A stretch of DNA of 64,000 nt from the NCBI RefSeq assembly GCF_000743355.1, contig NZ_JQEI01000035.1:62001-126000 (forward strand). The letters run 5' to 3'. This document shows, in pieces, positions 1 to 9,600 of the stretch. This stretch comes from Serratia sp. Ag1 (lineage in GTDB: Bacteria > Pseudomonadota > Gammaproteobacteria > Enterobacterales > Enterobacteriaceae). The notes under the pieces are model-generated. The model was not told where the DNA came from. It searched no databases and saw nothing but the letters and a program-made list of their open reading frames with translations. Within the stretch, counting starts at the first letter, position 1. Each line of letters begins with the position of its first letter. Position numbers and translations under genes: made by a program.

Positions 1-581
1 TCAAACCGGAAACCAGTCTGTTACAACAGCAGCCTCAGGAAGAGTTGGACGCGCAGGCCAAGGCGCTGATGCAGTCGGCAGGTTATGGCCCGAACCGGCC
101 ACTGACCTTGACCTTATTGTATAACAGCTCGGAGAACCATCAGAAAATTGCCATCGCCGTGGCATCGATGTGGAAGAAAAAGTTGGGCGTGGATGTCAAA
201 CTGCAGAATCAGGAATGGAAAACCTATATTGACAGCCGTAATACCGGGAATTTTGACGTGGTGCGAGCTTCCTGGGTTGGGGATTACAACGAAGCTTCAA
301 CCTTCCTTTCGTTGTTGACGTCTGCTCACAGCGGCAACATCGCTAAATTTAAAAGCCCGGAATACGATAACCTGTTGCTGGAGGCCAGCCGCGAAACCAA
401 TCCTGCTGCGTTGACCGAGGATTATAATAAGGCTGAGCAGATCATTGCCGCGCAGGCACCGATTGCTCCCATTTACCAATACACGAATGGACGCCTGATC
501 AAACCTTGGGTAAAAGGTTATCCGATCACCAATCCAGAAGACGTGGCGTATAGCCAGGAAATGTATATTCTGCAGCACTGA
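1..581 (+). CDS. mppA: Murein tripeptide/oligopeptide-binding protein MppA (3' part)
   Basis: C-terminal ~190 residues of a periplasmic solute-binding protein of the SBP_bac_5 family; the 5' part lies outside the window and the frame is open from base 3. The segments NSSENHQKIAIAVASMWKKK, QNQEWKTYIDSRNTGNFDVV and APIAPIYQYTNGRLIKPW match E. coli MppA more closely than OppA. MppA delivers the murein tripeptide L-Ala-gamma-D-Glu-meso-Dap to the Opp permease for cell-wall recycling. As in E. coli it lies directly before zntB, 18 bp apart. Identification is by recalled similarity; OppA is the alternative. Confidence 0.93.
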   Translation, partial: KPETSLLQQQPQEELDAQAKALMQSAGYGPNRPLTLTLLYNSSENHQKIAIAVASMWKKKLGVDVKLQNQEWKTYIDSRNTGNFDVVRASWVGDYNEASTFLSLLTSAHSGNIAKFKSPEYDNLLLEASRETNPAALTEDYNKAEQIIAAQAPIAPIYQYTNGRLIKPWVKGYPITNPEDVAYSQEMYILQH

Positions 582-599
582 TGATAAAGAGGGTATGGA

Positions 600-1583
600 A
601 TGGATGTCATTGAGGGGCGCGATCTGCAGGGATCTGACGCGGTATACGCTTACCAACTTGACGGCAAAGGCGGAACGACGCCGATTAACGATGAAAGTAA
701 AATCACCCGTGATGAACCTTGCTGGCTGCATCTCGACTATGCCCATGCGGCAAGTTCCGCATGGCTGACAACCACGCCGCTGCTGCCGAATGCGGTGAGG
801 GAAGCACTCTCTGGCGAAAGTACGCGCCCGCGCGTCAGTCGCTTGGGGGATGGCACCATGATCACGCTGCGCGGTATCAATTTTAATGCTAATTCCAGGC
901 CCGATCAGTTGGTCACGTTCCGCGTCTATATGACGGATAAACTGATAATTTCAACCCGGCACCGCAAAGTGTATTCGATTGATGCCGTGGTCAATGAATT
1001 GCAAAATGGGTCTGGGCCGACCAACTGCGGGGATTGGTTGGTGGATATCGCTGATTCCCTGACCGATCACACCAGTGAGTTTATTGAGGATTTGCACGAC
1101 AAAATTATCGATCTGGAAGATGCGTTGCTCGAACAGCAGATCCCGGAACGTGGTGAGTTGGCATTAATCCGTAAACAGCTCATTGTGCTGCGCCGCTACA
1201 TGGCACCACAGCGAGATGTGTTTTCACGTTTGGCCAGCGAACGCCTGCCGTGGATGAGTGACGACGATCGCCGCCGCATGCAAGATATCGCCGATCGTTT
1301 AGGGCGTGGGTTGGACGATCTGGATGGCAGCATTGCCCGTACGGCGATAATGTCTGACGAGATTACCACCGTGATGGCTGATGCGATGAACCGCCGTACT
1401 TACACCATGTCTATGATGGCGATGCTGTTTCTGCCAACCACCTTCCTGACGGGGTTATTTGGTGTCAACCTGGGAGGGATCCCCGGTAGTGGCAGCCCGC
1501 TGGCATTTGTCTCTTTCTGTTTTATGCTGATAGCGCTGATTGTCAGTGTCGCCTGGTGGCTGAAGCGCAGCCGGTGGCTATGA
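600..1583 (+). CDS. zntB: Zinc transporter ZntB (CorA family)
   Basis: Inner-membrane Zn2+ transporter of the CorA metal-ion family, 327 aa, the same length as E. coli ZntB. The N-terminal ~260 residues form the cytoplasmic funnel ([32 protein letters not shown] and [20 protein letters not shown] are highly conserved). Two C-terminal membrane helices follow, with the family signature GVN ([10 protein letters not shown]) in the loop between them. The ATG at 600 lies just after mppA with a weak GAGGGT upstream. The gene is followed by fnrS, the same neighbour as in E. coli. Confidence 0.96.
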   Translation: MDVIEGRDLQGSDAVYAYQLDGKGGTTPINDESKITRDEPCWLHLDYAHAASSAWLTTTPLLPNAVREALSGESTRPRVSRLGDGTMITLRGINFNANSRPDQLVTFRVYMTDKLIISTRHRKVYSIDAVVNELQNGSGPTNCGDWLVDIADSLTDHTSEFIEDLHDKIIDLEDALLEQQIPERGELALIRKQLIVLRRYMAPQRDVFSRLASERLPWMSDDDRRRMQDIADRLGRGLDDLDGSIARTAIMSDEITTVMADAMNRRTYTMSMMAMLFLPTTFLTGLFGVNLGGIPGSGSPLAFVSFCFMLIALIVSVAWWLKRSRWL

Positions 1584-1654
1584 GGGGCGATGCAACCGCA
1601 AATGGGTTGCTTTTTGGTAATTTGGAAACAAGCGGTACAAAAACGCAGTTAAAG

Positions 1655-1696
1655 TTGAGCAACATCAATATTCACCTGCGCAAAGTACGGCATGAT
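1655..1696 (+). promoter_or_regulatory. FNR-dependent promoter of fnrS
   Basis: An FNR box TTGAG-CAAC-ATCAA at 1655-1668 fits the consensus TTGAT-N4-ATCAA with one change. Its centre lies about 42.5 bp before the inferred start of FnrS at 1704, the class II activator position. A -10-like CATGAT follows at 1691-1696. This predicts anaerobic activation of the sRNA. The transcription start is inferred from the E. coli RNA. Confidence 0.85.
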
Positions 1697-1703
1697 TCTT
1701 TCC

Positions 1704-1826
1704 GCAGGTGAATGCAACGTCAAGCGATGGGCGTTGCGCTCCATAATTGTCTTACTTTCTTATTTTAGAATTACTGCATAGCACATTTGATTCATACGAT
1801 GCCGGTTTAATCACCGGCATTTTTTT
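1704..1826 (+). ncRNA. fnrS: FnrS small regulatory RNA
   Basis: About 123 nt, nearly identical over its 5' two thirds to E. coli FnrS (GCAGGTGAATGCAACGTCAA, GGGCGTTGCGCTCCAT and ATTACTGCATAGCACA are all present). It ends in a Rho-independent terminator, GATGCCGG/CCGGCAT followed by seven T. FnrS is an Hfq-dependent sRNA induced by FNR without oxygen; it represses mRNAs of aerobic functions such as sodB, maeA and gpmA. The 3' hairpin sequence differs from E. coli but keeps its fold. It lies downstream of zntB, as in E. coli. Confidence 0.95.
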
Positions 1827-2009
1827 GCCTATTCCCTTTCTGAATCACTGCACCTCTCATATACATCAGTCCTGGCAAAGAGAAGAATAGTTAACGTTCT
1901 CATTTCGTGTGTACTCACCAATATTAATAACGCTTACATTTGTATTTCTTATACATCGGGTCTATGTTGATTAGGCAGTTTGTCTATTCAATGAAATAAA
2001 GGGATTATT

Positions 2010-2270
2010 ATGATTAAGAAAGCGTTAGTCTTGTCCGTATTTGCTCTGGGTATGACCTCTTTTGCTGGTATTGCAGCAGATGCGACTACCATGCATAAAG
2101 AAGCTGCTGAACAACATGAAGCTGTTGCCAAGCATCATAAAAAGGCGATGAAGCATCACAAAGAAGGCAAGCACGAAGAAGCGAAGAAAGAGTCGGCGAT
2201 GGCCACAGAGAAATCTAAGGCCGCAGATGCAAAAACTGCTGTAGCTGGCGAAGAAAGTGCCAAGAAGTAA
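2010..2270 (+). CDS. Small secreted His/Lys/Ala-rich protein
   Basis: 86 aa with a Sec signal peptide (MIKKALVLSVFALGMTSFAG, cleavage probably after GIA) and a mature part rich in His, Lys, Ala and Glu (KHHKKAMKHHKEGKHEEAKK). The mature part would be a charged helix with HH pairs that could bind metal; that is only a suggestion. An AAGGGATT ribosome site precedes the ATG. It is a single-gene unit with its own terminator. I do not recognise a named family. It stands where E. coli has other genes, so it is a lineage-specific host gene. Confidence 0.75.
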   Translation: MIKKALVLSVFALGMTSFAGIAADATTMHKEAAEQHEAVAKHHKKAMKHHKEGKHEEAKKESAMATEKSKAADAKTAVAGEESAKK

Positions 2271-2278
2271 TGCGTAAC

Positions 2279-2301
2279 GAAGGCGACATCTGTCGCCTTT
2301 C
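2279..2301 (+). terminator. Terminator of the small secreted protein gene
   Basis: Inverted repeat AAGGCGACA-TC-TGTCGCCTT followed by a short T-containing tail, about 10 bp after the stop codon. The T run is weak. Confidence 0.6.
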
Positions 2302-2363
2302 TGAATGCTGATCGCTGTAACAACCCTCCGAGTTTCTCGAAGCCGCGCAAAAGTATTGTTTTG

Positions 2364-2762
2364 CTAAGCTGCGCTTTCATCCCAGAAACTGGCTTCAATC
2401 TTGTGCCCATCCAGATCGCGCACAAAACAGCCGTAGTAGGCCGCACCATAATGTGGACGTGAACCAGGCGCACCATCTTCCTGGGCACCTGCTGCTACAG
2501 CCTGCTGATAGAACTCATCGACCTGTTTCTTACTGGTGGCAAAAAATCCTACATGCACACCGTTGGCGGTTCCGGCTGGCTTGCCATCGATTGGCGTTTG
2601 CAGCCAGAACTCGGGGTAGTCACGGCCATAGCCGATGGCACCGGGGTGTTCCATCACTCGTCGGCAACCTAAGGCAGCAAGGACACGATCGTAAAATTGT
2701 GCTGCAGCATCAAAATTGTTAGTGCCCAACGAAACGTGGGACAGGCAGGGGGTAATGTTCAT
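2364..2762 (-). CDS. VOC/glyoxalase-like protein
   Basis: 132 aa, one vicinal-oxygen-chelate domain: an N-terminal beta-alpha-beta half (LSHVSLGTNNFDAAAQFYDR) and a C-terminal half (YYGCFVRDLDGHKIEASFWD). The possible metal ligands His (SHVSLG), His (GVHVGF) and Glu (KIEASF) sit where the family has them. Proteins of this size include glyoxalase I and fosfomycin or bleomycin resistance proteins; the substrate here cannot be told. It is divergent from ttcA's other neighbours only in spacing, being on the same strand and about 140 bp downstream of ttcA. Confidence 0.85.
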   Translation of the reverse strand: MNITPCLSHVSLGTNNFDAAAQFYDRVLAALGCRRVMEHPGAIGYGRDYPEFWLQTPIDGKPAGTANGVHVGFFATSKKQVDEFYQQAVAAGAQEDGAPGSRPHYGAAYYGCFVRDLDGHKIEASFWDESAA

Positions 2763-2905
2763 TGGTAATCTCCACTTATTTAACTGTATAAATAAACAGT
2801 AATAAATAAAGTGACCGCTGTCAGGTGCTTTATGCGTGAATTGTGAGCAGGATCGAAAAGCATGAGGGACAAATGTCCGCCTGCGCTGGCAGGCGGAAGG
2901 GGGAA

Positions 2906-3847
2906 TTATTTAATTACCAGCACATTCAGGCGCTCAAGCGCAGATACGCTTGGTTCATCTGCCTCTTCAGGCTGCCAACCAACGGGTTGCAGCGGAATAT
3001 CTTCGCGATCAAACGCCAGATCGCCGCCGTCTACCACTTCACTGCCGTGCTGAATACCTTTGAAGTCAAATAAATTGGTATCACACAGATGAGAAGGCAC
3101 CACGTTTTGCATCGCACTGAACATGGTTTCAATCCGCCCTGGATAGCGTTTATCCCAGTCACGCAGCATGTCGCCAATCACCTGACGCTGCAGGTTCGGC
3201 TGTGAACCACACAGGTTGCACGGGATGATTGGGAATTCTTTAGCGACAGCAAAACGCTCAATATCTTTTTCACGGCAATAGGCGAGCGGGCGGATCACCA
3301 CGTGTTTGCCATCGTCACTCATCAGCTTGGGCGGCATCCCTTTCAGCTTGCCGCCGTAGAACATATTGAGGAACAGCGTTTGCAGGATGTCATCGCGGTG
3401 GTGGCCCAGGGCAATCTTGGTGGCACCCAGTTCGGTGGCGGTGCGGTAGAGAATGCCACGGCGCAGGCGTGAACACAGGGAACAGGTGGTTTTACCTTCA
3501 GGGATCTTCTCTTTGACGATACCGTAAGTGTTCTCTTCGACGATCTTGTACTCTACGCCCAGATTTGCCAGATATTCAGGCAAAATATGTTCCGGGAAGC
3601 CAGGCTGCTTCTGATCGAGGTTCACGGCAACCAAAGAGAAGCTTATCGGGGCGCTTTGTTGCAGGTTACGCAGGATTTCGAGCATGGTGTAACTGTCTTT
3701 ACCGCCAGACAGGCACACCATAATGCGATCGCCTTCCTCGATCATATTGAAGTCTGCGATTGCTTCACCCACGTTGCGGCGCAGGCGCTTTTGCAATTTG
3801 TTTAAATTGTACTGCTCTTTAGGTTTAATTGACTGATTTTCTTGCAT
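2906..3847 (-). CDS. ttcA: tRNA 2-thiocytidine biosynthesis protein TtcA
   Basis: 313 aa, full-length Fe-S-dependent PP-loop ATPase that thiolates C32 of some tRNAs (s2C32). The PP-loop SGGKDS is at residues 47-52; cluster-binding cysteines are in [11 protein letters not shown] and PCNLCGSQP, and the ALGHHRDD motif is present. Codons 1-16 lie inside attL of the prophage: integration kept the reading frame because the phage carries the same bases. The promoter DNA was displaced, and the phage integrase gene now ends 48 bp upstream on the same strand, so expression may depend on phage transcripts. The same arrangement occurs with Rac in E. coli. Confidence 0.97.
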   Translation of the reverse strand: MQENQSIKPKEQYNLNKLQKRLRRNVGEAIADFNMIEEGDRIMVCLSGGKDSYTMLEILRNLQQSAPISFSLVAVNLDQKQPGFPEHILPEYLANLGVEYKIVEENTYGIVKEKIPEGKTTCSLCSRLRRGILYRTATELGATKIALGHHRDDILQTLFLNMFYGGKLKGMPPKLMSDDGKHVVIRPLAYCREKDIERFAVAKEFPIIPCNLCGSQPNLQRQVIGDMLRDWDKRYPGRIETMFSAMQNVVPSHLCDTNLFDFKGIQHGSEVVDGGDLAFDREDIPLQPVGWQPEEADEPSVSALERLNVLVIK

Positions 3848-3867
3848 TTTATTTTCCGTAGAACATC
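3801..3867. other. attL (within the ttcA 5' end)
   Basis: 67 bp repeated at 50282-50348: 50 identical bases (3801-3850), one mismatch at 3851, then 16 identical bases. On the minus strand it encodes the start and first residues of TtcA ([14 protein letters not shown]). Identity stops sharply at 3801 on the ttcA side, which sets that edge of the overlap. Confidence 0.95.
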
Positions 3868-3895
3868 AAAAGGGGCAAAATTGAGGCAAAGTACA

Positions 3896-5137
3896 TTAAA
3901 TAGCCAGCCTATCATTTAGCATGTTCACCTGCTCCCCATTCATCTCTTCGATCCACTTTCCGTATATCTCGTAGACCATTTGCGCGTTCTCATGCCCCAT
4001 CTGATCGGCAATGAAAGATGGGTTAGCACCGGCCGTTAATAACCAGCACGCGAAAGTATGCCGCGTATGGTACGGATTACGCCGCCGAATGCCAGCGAGT
4101 TTTACAGCGGCATTCCAACGGGCACCGATCGACGATAGCGAATAGTAGGCTTTTTGCTGGCCTTTGGCTGGGCGCGGCACAAAAACGAAATGTAGTCGCT
4201 GCTTCTCAGTTTTACCGTATTCGCGGTGATGAAAAGTGATTTCCGTTTTGGGGTGCAACGCCGTTAACACTCGTTGAGCACGTAATGCCTCCAGTGCAGG
4301 CGCTAGCAGGGAGATAGAACGGTTCCCGGCCCGCGTCTTCGGCGGCCCGAACATACCCAACGTGTTGAGACTGCGACTCACTTTGACGGTCCCCGCATCT
4401 AAATCCACATCCTCCCAGGCTAATGCAGCTAATTCCCCATGGCGCATACCGGAGAAAATCGCATACTGCCAAAGATTTTTAGGCTGACCAGATAGCGCTT
4501 GCATCAGCTGATCGAATTCAGCCCGCAGCAGGGGATCCGGCTTAGCCTTACTTTTCTGCAGTTTTTTCAATCCCTCAAACGGTTTATCGGTGATGAACCC
4601 AGAGTGATAGGCAAAACGGAGGACAGTGCAAAGCAGTGATATATAGTTATCAACCGTGCGTACCGTTCGCCCGTCTTTGTTGCTCCTGCTCGTCGTGGCG
4701 TAGAACGTGGTGCCATGCAGCAGCGTAGTACGACATTGCAGTATATCGTTATGATTGAACTTGGTTATTTCAGTATCCGGACCAATGATGAATTTTAGCG
4801 TTTTCATCTGTGACCGGGTTTTCCGCATTGTGTTTTTTGTCAGCTCCACTTCCCGGTTCTCTAGCCAAATATCAGCAAGCTGGCCGAACGTCTCTATTTT
4901 ACTGCGAGGGGTGGTTTTTTCTGCTCGCTTTGATGCTGGAAACCGAACCGCATAGTCAAATTCACCGATGTGAATTTCACTCAGAATCAGCGACCTGAAA
5001 TTAGCAGCCTTTTTGATATTGGCTGGGGTAATTTCCCAGCCTTTTAATGACTCCCGGCAACGCTGACCGCGATACATGAACCAGATAGTAAGCCGTTTCC
5101 CTCTGATTTCCACCCCGGTTGGTAGTGCTGCCATCAT
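3896..5137 (-). CDS. int: Tyrosine integrase of the prophage
   Basis: 413 aa phage integrase. The N-terminal ~60 residues look like the DUF3596-type arm-binding domain ([20 protein letters not shown]). A SAM-like core-binding domain follows (about 85-190), then the catalytic domain with Arg in [15 protein letters not shown], the HTRH box, GHENAQ and a Tyr in EIYGKW. It catalyses integration and excision at the ttcA site. The start overlaps the end of the excisionase gene by 4 bp. It resembles IntR of Rac in position and orientation. A damaged copy of a related gene lies beyond attR. Confidence 0.96.
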   Translation of the reverse strand: MMAALPTGVEIRGKRLTIWFMYRGQRCRESLKGWEITPANIKKAANFRSLILSEIHIGEFDYAVRFPASKRAEKTTPRSKIETFGQLADIWLENREVELTKNTMRKTRSQMKTLKFIIGPDTEITKFNHNDILQCRTTLLHGTTFYATTSRSNKDGRTVRTVDNYISLLCTVLRFAYHSGFITDKPFEGLKKLQKSKAKPDPLLRAEFDQLMQALSGQPKNLWQYAIFSGMRHGELAALAWEDVDLDAGTVKVSRSLNTLGMFGPPKTRAGNRSISLLAPALEALRAQRVLTALHPKTEITFHHREYGKTEKQRLHFVFVPRPAKGQQKAYYSLSSIGARWNAAVKLAGIRRRNPYHTRHTFACWLLTAGANPSFIADQMGHENAQMVYEIYGKWIEEMNGEQVNMLNDRLAI

Positions 5138-5346
5138 GCATCCTGTATGAACTTATTTATTCGCGGGTAGTTGTACCAGGTGATCCCACGAAGGGTGCGC
5201 CCGCCACTCGGTGATACACGTTTAAAATGCACCCCCTCAACCCAGCAGCCTTGACGAAATTTTTCGATTTGTCGATCGCTTAGCCCCGTCTTTGCTTTAA
5301 GCCCATCTTCAACAATCCACTCTTCATTAAAGACAACTTGCGGCAT
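5134..5346 (-). CDS. xis: Excisionase
   Basis: 70 aa DNA-binding protein of the DUF1233/excisionase type ([20 protein letters not shown], then a basic [17 protein letters not shown] end). It would bend attachment-site DNA and turn integrase toward excision. Its stop codon overlaps the int start (ATGA), which implies coupled translation. A good ribosome site (GAGGTGAAG) precedes the ATG. Confidence 0.85.
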   Translation of the reverse strand: MPQVVFNEEWIVEDGLKAKTGLSDRQIEKFRQGCWVEGVHFKRVSPSGGRTLRGITWYNYPRINKFIQDA

Positions 5347-5409
5347 ACTTCACCTCGAGATCGGCCACGATCTTACGCGTGGCCGGTATTGTGTTTTGAT
5401 GTTTAAAAA

Positions 5410-5595
5410 TCAATTCTCAGAACGGTGAACTTCACCACACAACAGCACAGCCTCAGGGCGGCGCAGATGGATGGCTTTCAGGACCTGCTCGCACTCCCCC
5501 TTAGTCGCATATATGCGTTCTGATACTGGCAGCGCATCGCAGTAGTCATGACCGCATGCGCTGACCAGCAGAACGAAACCGATTAACGCATTCAT
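5410..5595 (-). CDS. Small predicted lipoprotein
   Basis: 61 aa with a hydrophobic start ending in a lipobox-like VSAC (residues 11-14), then a short domain with three more cysteines (DYC, GEC, LLCGE). It overlaps the recT stop by 4 bp, so it is translated in the recE-recT operon. The signal lacks basic residues, so lipidation is uncertain; disulphides in the periplasm would fit the cysteines. No function is recognised. Confidence 0.6.
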   Translation of the reverse strand: MNALIGFVLLVSACGHDYCDALPVSERIYATKGECEQVLKAIHLRRPEAVLLCGEVHRSEN

Positions 5596-6650
5596 GGTTG
5601 GTACTCTGGGCGCAGGTCATCCAGCGCTACCGTGAATCGCTCATAGTCTGCTGGCGGTAATATGCCTTTGCGATTGGCAATCAACGTCTCCAACTGCTGA
5701 AATGCCTGAATGTCATCGTCACCCAGTGCACTGAATGCTGCGTCAATTTCAGCCACTGCCTTGAAGCCGCCGCGTTTTTTCTGCGCCTTGCCACGCAGGC
5801 TAAACAGCAGTGAACTCCCCAGAGCGTCTTTATGTTTTGCGATCCGTCGCTCAATGAGCGTGGCTTCTTCCAGAGTGCTTGCTTCATCTAGTGCCGTGCT
5901 GAGGGCGTCACCTAAATCAGCGGCCTTTGTTGCGTCTGGCTCCTCTATCGTTGGAGTATTTGCTAGTTCCGCCACGGTTGTAGCCACAGGGGTGATATCC
6001 CTCTCGCTGCGTGGTTGTGGCTCCTCTAGTTCATCTGCAGAATAAACACCAAGGATCACATCAGGGCAGTACAATCGCGCCCAGCGCTTAACGGCCAAAT
6101 ACGCTAGCTGTTGACGAGGGTCGCTAGCCCACAGAGTTGAGTTACGGACCTGAGCCTGAGAGAGGTACAACACAAGTTCCCGTGGTTTATCTTCGCCTTT
6201 CAGGGTTGCCCATGCCCGAACACCGACGCCTTTTTCGTCAGACAGTGCCCACCCTGGGGCAATGTAATCATTTCCGCTTTTGCTGGTTTTTGTGACAAAT
6301 TTTCCAATGATATTTTCCCACTCACCGAACCATTCAAAGTGAATGCGATCCTTGGTGGGTGCCATGCTGTTGATAATGGCGTTTACTAGTTGTGCCTCAT
6401 AACCCAGAGTGCCGTTAACCAGGTGGGTCTTTTGGGCAACAACGAATGGATCCATTCCCCAGCGTGCGGCCTGCATCGTAACAGCCATGCAAGCATCAGG
6501 CTGACCGCGAAAATGTTGGGGAACCATTGCGCCACTATTCGCCATCACTTCAGATATCTTCATTAGGCGATTAAATAGGTCGCCATTGGTCAGAATGGAA
6601 ACGTTGTCAATAACGCTGTTTTTTTGCTGCTCAATAATTTCCCTGCTCAT
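5592..6650 (-). CDS. recT: RecT-family single-strand annealing protein
   Basis: 352 aa. Residues ~15-205 carry RecT-family features (CMAVTMQAARWGMDPFVVAQ, LGYEAQLVNAIINS, QQLAYLAVKRWARLYCPDVI). It should bind the 3' single strands produced by the exonuclease and anneal them, giving phage recombination independent of RecA. It is about 80 residues longer than E. coli RecT; the extra C-terminal part is charged and helical and of unknown role. The start overlaps the recE stop (ATGA), which supports one coupled pair. Confidence 0.9.
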   Translation of the reverse strand: MSREIIEQQKNSVIDNVSILTNGDLFNRLMKISEVMANSGAMVPQHFRGQPDACMAVTMQAARWGMDPFVVAQKTHLVNGTLGYEAQLVNAIINSMAPTKDRIHFEWFGEWENIIGKFVTKTSKSGNDYIAPGWALSDEKGVGVRAWATLKGEDKPRELVLYLSQAQVRNSTLWASDPRQQLAYLAVKRWARLYCPDVILGVYSADELEEPQPRSERDITPVATTVAELANTPTIEEPDATKAADLGDALSTALDEASTLEEATLIERRIAKHKDALGSSLLFSLRGKAQKKRGGFKAVAEIDAAFSALGDDDIQAFQQLETLIANRKGILPPADYERFTVALDDLRPEYQP

Positions 6651-9600
6651 AATGTCGCTCCGCTCAACTCTTTCAGTTGGGATAATTCGTATTCAGTCAG
6701 TGTGTCGGTGAAAACCTCGGTAATCGGCTCAGGCCAAATACCGGTATCCATAGCGTTGCGTATTGCACGCAATTGGCGCTTGTAGATGGCGCGACCCAAA
6801 TCCAGTTCATCAGTAGAGGCTTCGACGACGGCGACCCAGTGATAACCCGGTTCTTTGTTAACGAAGATCCAGAAGAACTGATCGAACATCCCAACATCGC
6901 AATACATACCAGCGCTCATGTGGTAATCGCGCTCGATAATTTCGCGGTGTAGGCGGTAGCGGAGGTTATCCTGCTTGACGTACGGCATGCTGACAGTTTT
7001 CAGGTCGATGGCAATCCGTCTTGTACCAGTGTCAATTTCGAGATCAGGACGAATTCGAACCTCAAGGCCAGTTTCTTCATCCACACCGAAATAACTTACT
7101 TCCGTTGCGCGTTGCGGGTTCAGTAGCATCGGGCCAGCCAGTGAGTGATTGAACAGTGCACGCTGAATCTCCTTCGCAAGTAGCATTTGTTGCTGGGTAA
7201 TTTTCTGCCGTTGATCGCTGGAGCTTCTCCATATGTTGAAGAGTTCATCAGCAAAAACAGCATTTGGCAGAACTGATTTAATACGTGCAGCCATATCTTC
7301 CTTGCTGCCACTGACAGCCAGCGGAGCCGGAATGGCCAGTTCAAGTTTTACGAACTCAGGATCGATGATTGCCAGTTGCTCGAGTAATGCTTCGCGACTA
7401 CCGCTTGTTTTCAGCGGTGTCGGCAGTGTCGCGTTATATTCCTTGATGCAGGCTTTCATCGCTGTTGCCGTTGGCTTTTGATCTTCGCCAATGCGCTGAA
7501 ACCCCACTGGCAGCAACGTATAAAACTGCCCGATTTCTTCAGCATTCCCACCCAGGGCGTGAGGTGTCGGCAGCGTGGCGTTATACTCTTCGATCACGGC
7601 GCGCAACGTGTCTGAATCCGTCATTTTTGGCAGTGATGCGTTATGTTTGTCGATAAACGTTCGCATTGAGGCTGTGTCAGTGAAAGCGCCTTCAGGAATG
7701 AGAGGTTCAATACTAAATTCTGACTCCAGCTTCTCAGGCTCAAGCACGAGCAAATGTAACAGCGACCCAAAAATAAATGCTTCAGTTTGCTGACGGGCAA
7801 TGCTGCCTTCAACGTGACGAGCGAAGTAATACAGCAGACTAACCAGCGAATCTTTCAGCATGGTGCTGCTGATGCCGTTCGCAGCGTGGTATGCGTCGTT
7901 TCGAATGTCTGTATAACGGCCCGGTTCGAAATGGAGCTGTTCGTCCGTGACTTCCGGCTCCTCTGGCTGCGTGTCTGCCAGCGTTGGTGTGTCATTCTGT
8001 GCGGGTTCCTCTTTCGGGGTGTCGAGGAATTCACGAACATCGTTAGCTGCAGCGCTGCCATCAACGACCACGCCAGCAAGCGGAGATTCAGCGAAAAGCG
8101 TGGATACGTCATAGAGGCCTTTGCCGACTTTCTTGAGGCTGCCACTTTCGGTATCGGAAACGCCGTTTCCCTTTGATTTTTCACTCAGGTAATACTCAAC
8201 GCGCTCATTGATAAACTGGCAGCTTTCTTCTTTGCTGTTAGTCCAGCTTTCCAACACATCGCAAGTAAGGTGATGAACCTCATCGGCGGCCAACTGCTTG
8301 AAGGGATCACAGGGCTCGATCTCTTTTGCTAACAAGCGGGCAAGGTAGGCGTGATTAAGATCGCCGGTCTTTGCGACAAGCTCTTTCACATCATCCACGC
8401 CCATTACTGACGTTTTACCTTCTAGGGCAGCCAAGATTTCACGTCGCAGCCACGCGTAGCGCGTTGTTGGCTCAAGATCCTCAATGGCGTCCACTTCTTC
8501 TTTTTCGCCCTCAAATGAGGGGAGGTGATTGGTCAGCTCGCCCGCCAGCGCCGCATCGCCAGCACTTGCTGTTGCGCCTGCCAGCGTTTCATTCGAATGT
8601 TGTTCATCAGCCAATGAGCATGTCTCGCTCTGCGGCAACGGTTGGGTTTGAGCATGGGTTTCCGCCTTTGCCGTTTTTTCGTCGATTTCAATCAGGTTAG
8701 CGTTGATGTAGGAGCGCAGTGCGCCGGGCGTCATGTGGATGTTTTCCGGTGCATTGCGGATCAACAAGCCAATAGCTTCGCGGGAAAAATCCAGAATGCC
8801 AGGGGTTTCACGCAACATCCCGAACCAGGTAACAGGGGATTTGTCTTTGCGTTTCTTAGCCTCACCAACTGCGTTGATAATTGACCCTGGGGGATTACCG
8901 ATATTGAAATCAGACGGGAAATGCGCAAGATAAACAACGGTCTCTAATTCGGCGAATGATGCCGTTGGCGTACCGTACGCTGGTTTTTCCCCAGTGCCGG
9001 CCAGTGCGCCGGTCGACGTGCGCGGTAATTCTGGTTTTGGCGCTGGTGCAGCAGTGGGCGCTGTCTGCCACTTGGAAATAATGGACTGGCGATCCTCTAC
9101 TCGCGCACTCAGGTATTCGGTTGCGAACTGGCTGAGTTTGCCCAACTCCGGCGCTTTATCGAATGGCGGCCAAATGGTTTTCATGGCAGCAATGACGGCA
9201 ACGGCTGCTTCATGAAAGGTGCAGCCGGCGATCCTAATGTTCGATAGAGCCATGATGACGTTTTGTGGATAGCGCTGTGCATCATCCATCAGGAGTGCCG
9301 TGGCTGCTTGTAACTGCTCCTTTGTCATCTGGTGACTATCGCGACCAAGCAGCCACACTGCAGCACTGATGGTGTGTCTGTCGAAGTCTTTTGCGAAATA
9401 CATGGCCTCGTCTTTTGCGGGCGATTTTGTGGTTTTCTGCGACAGTTGTTGTCCGGCTTCGGTAGCGATTTGCTCCCAAGTTTGCCCGTTCTCACCTAAG
9501 CAATAACGATCACACCATTTTTCACAGAACTCACCCTCTGTGGGCAGGTCATCAAAAACCGGGAAATCGGTGCGGACCGGCTTGAAGTATTCTTTCGGAT

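Noticed and set aside
7787..8184. Overlapping frames on both strands inside recE
   Set aside because: They lie in the variable middle of recE, have no initiation signals and no family.
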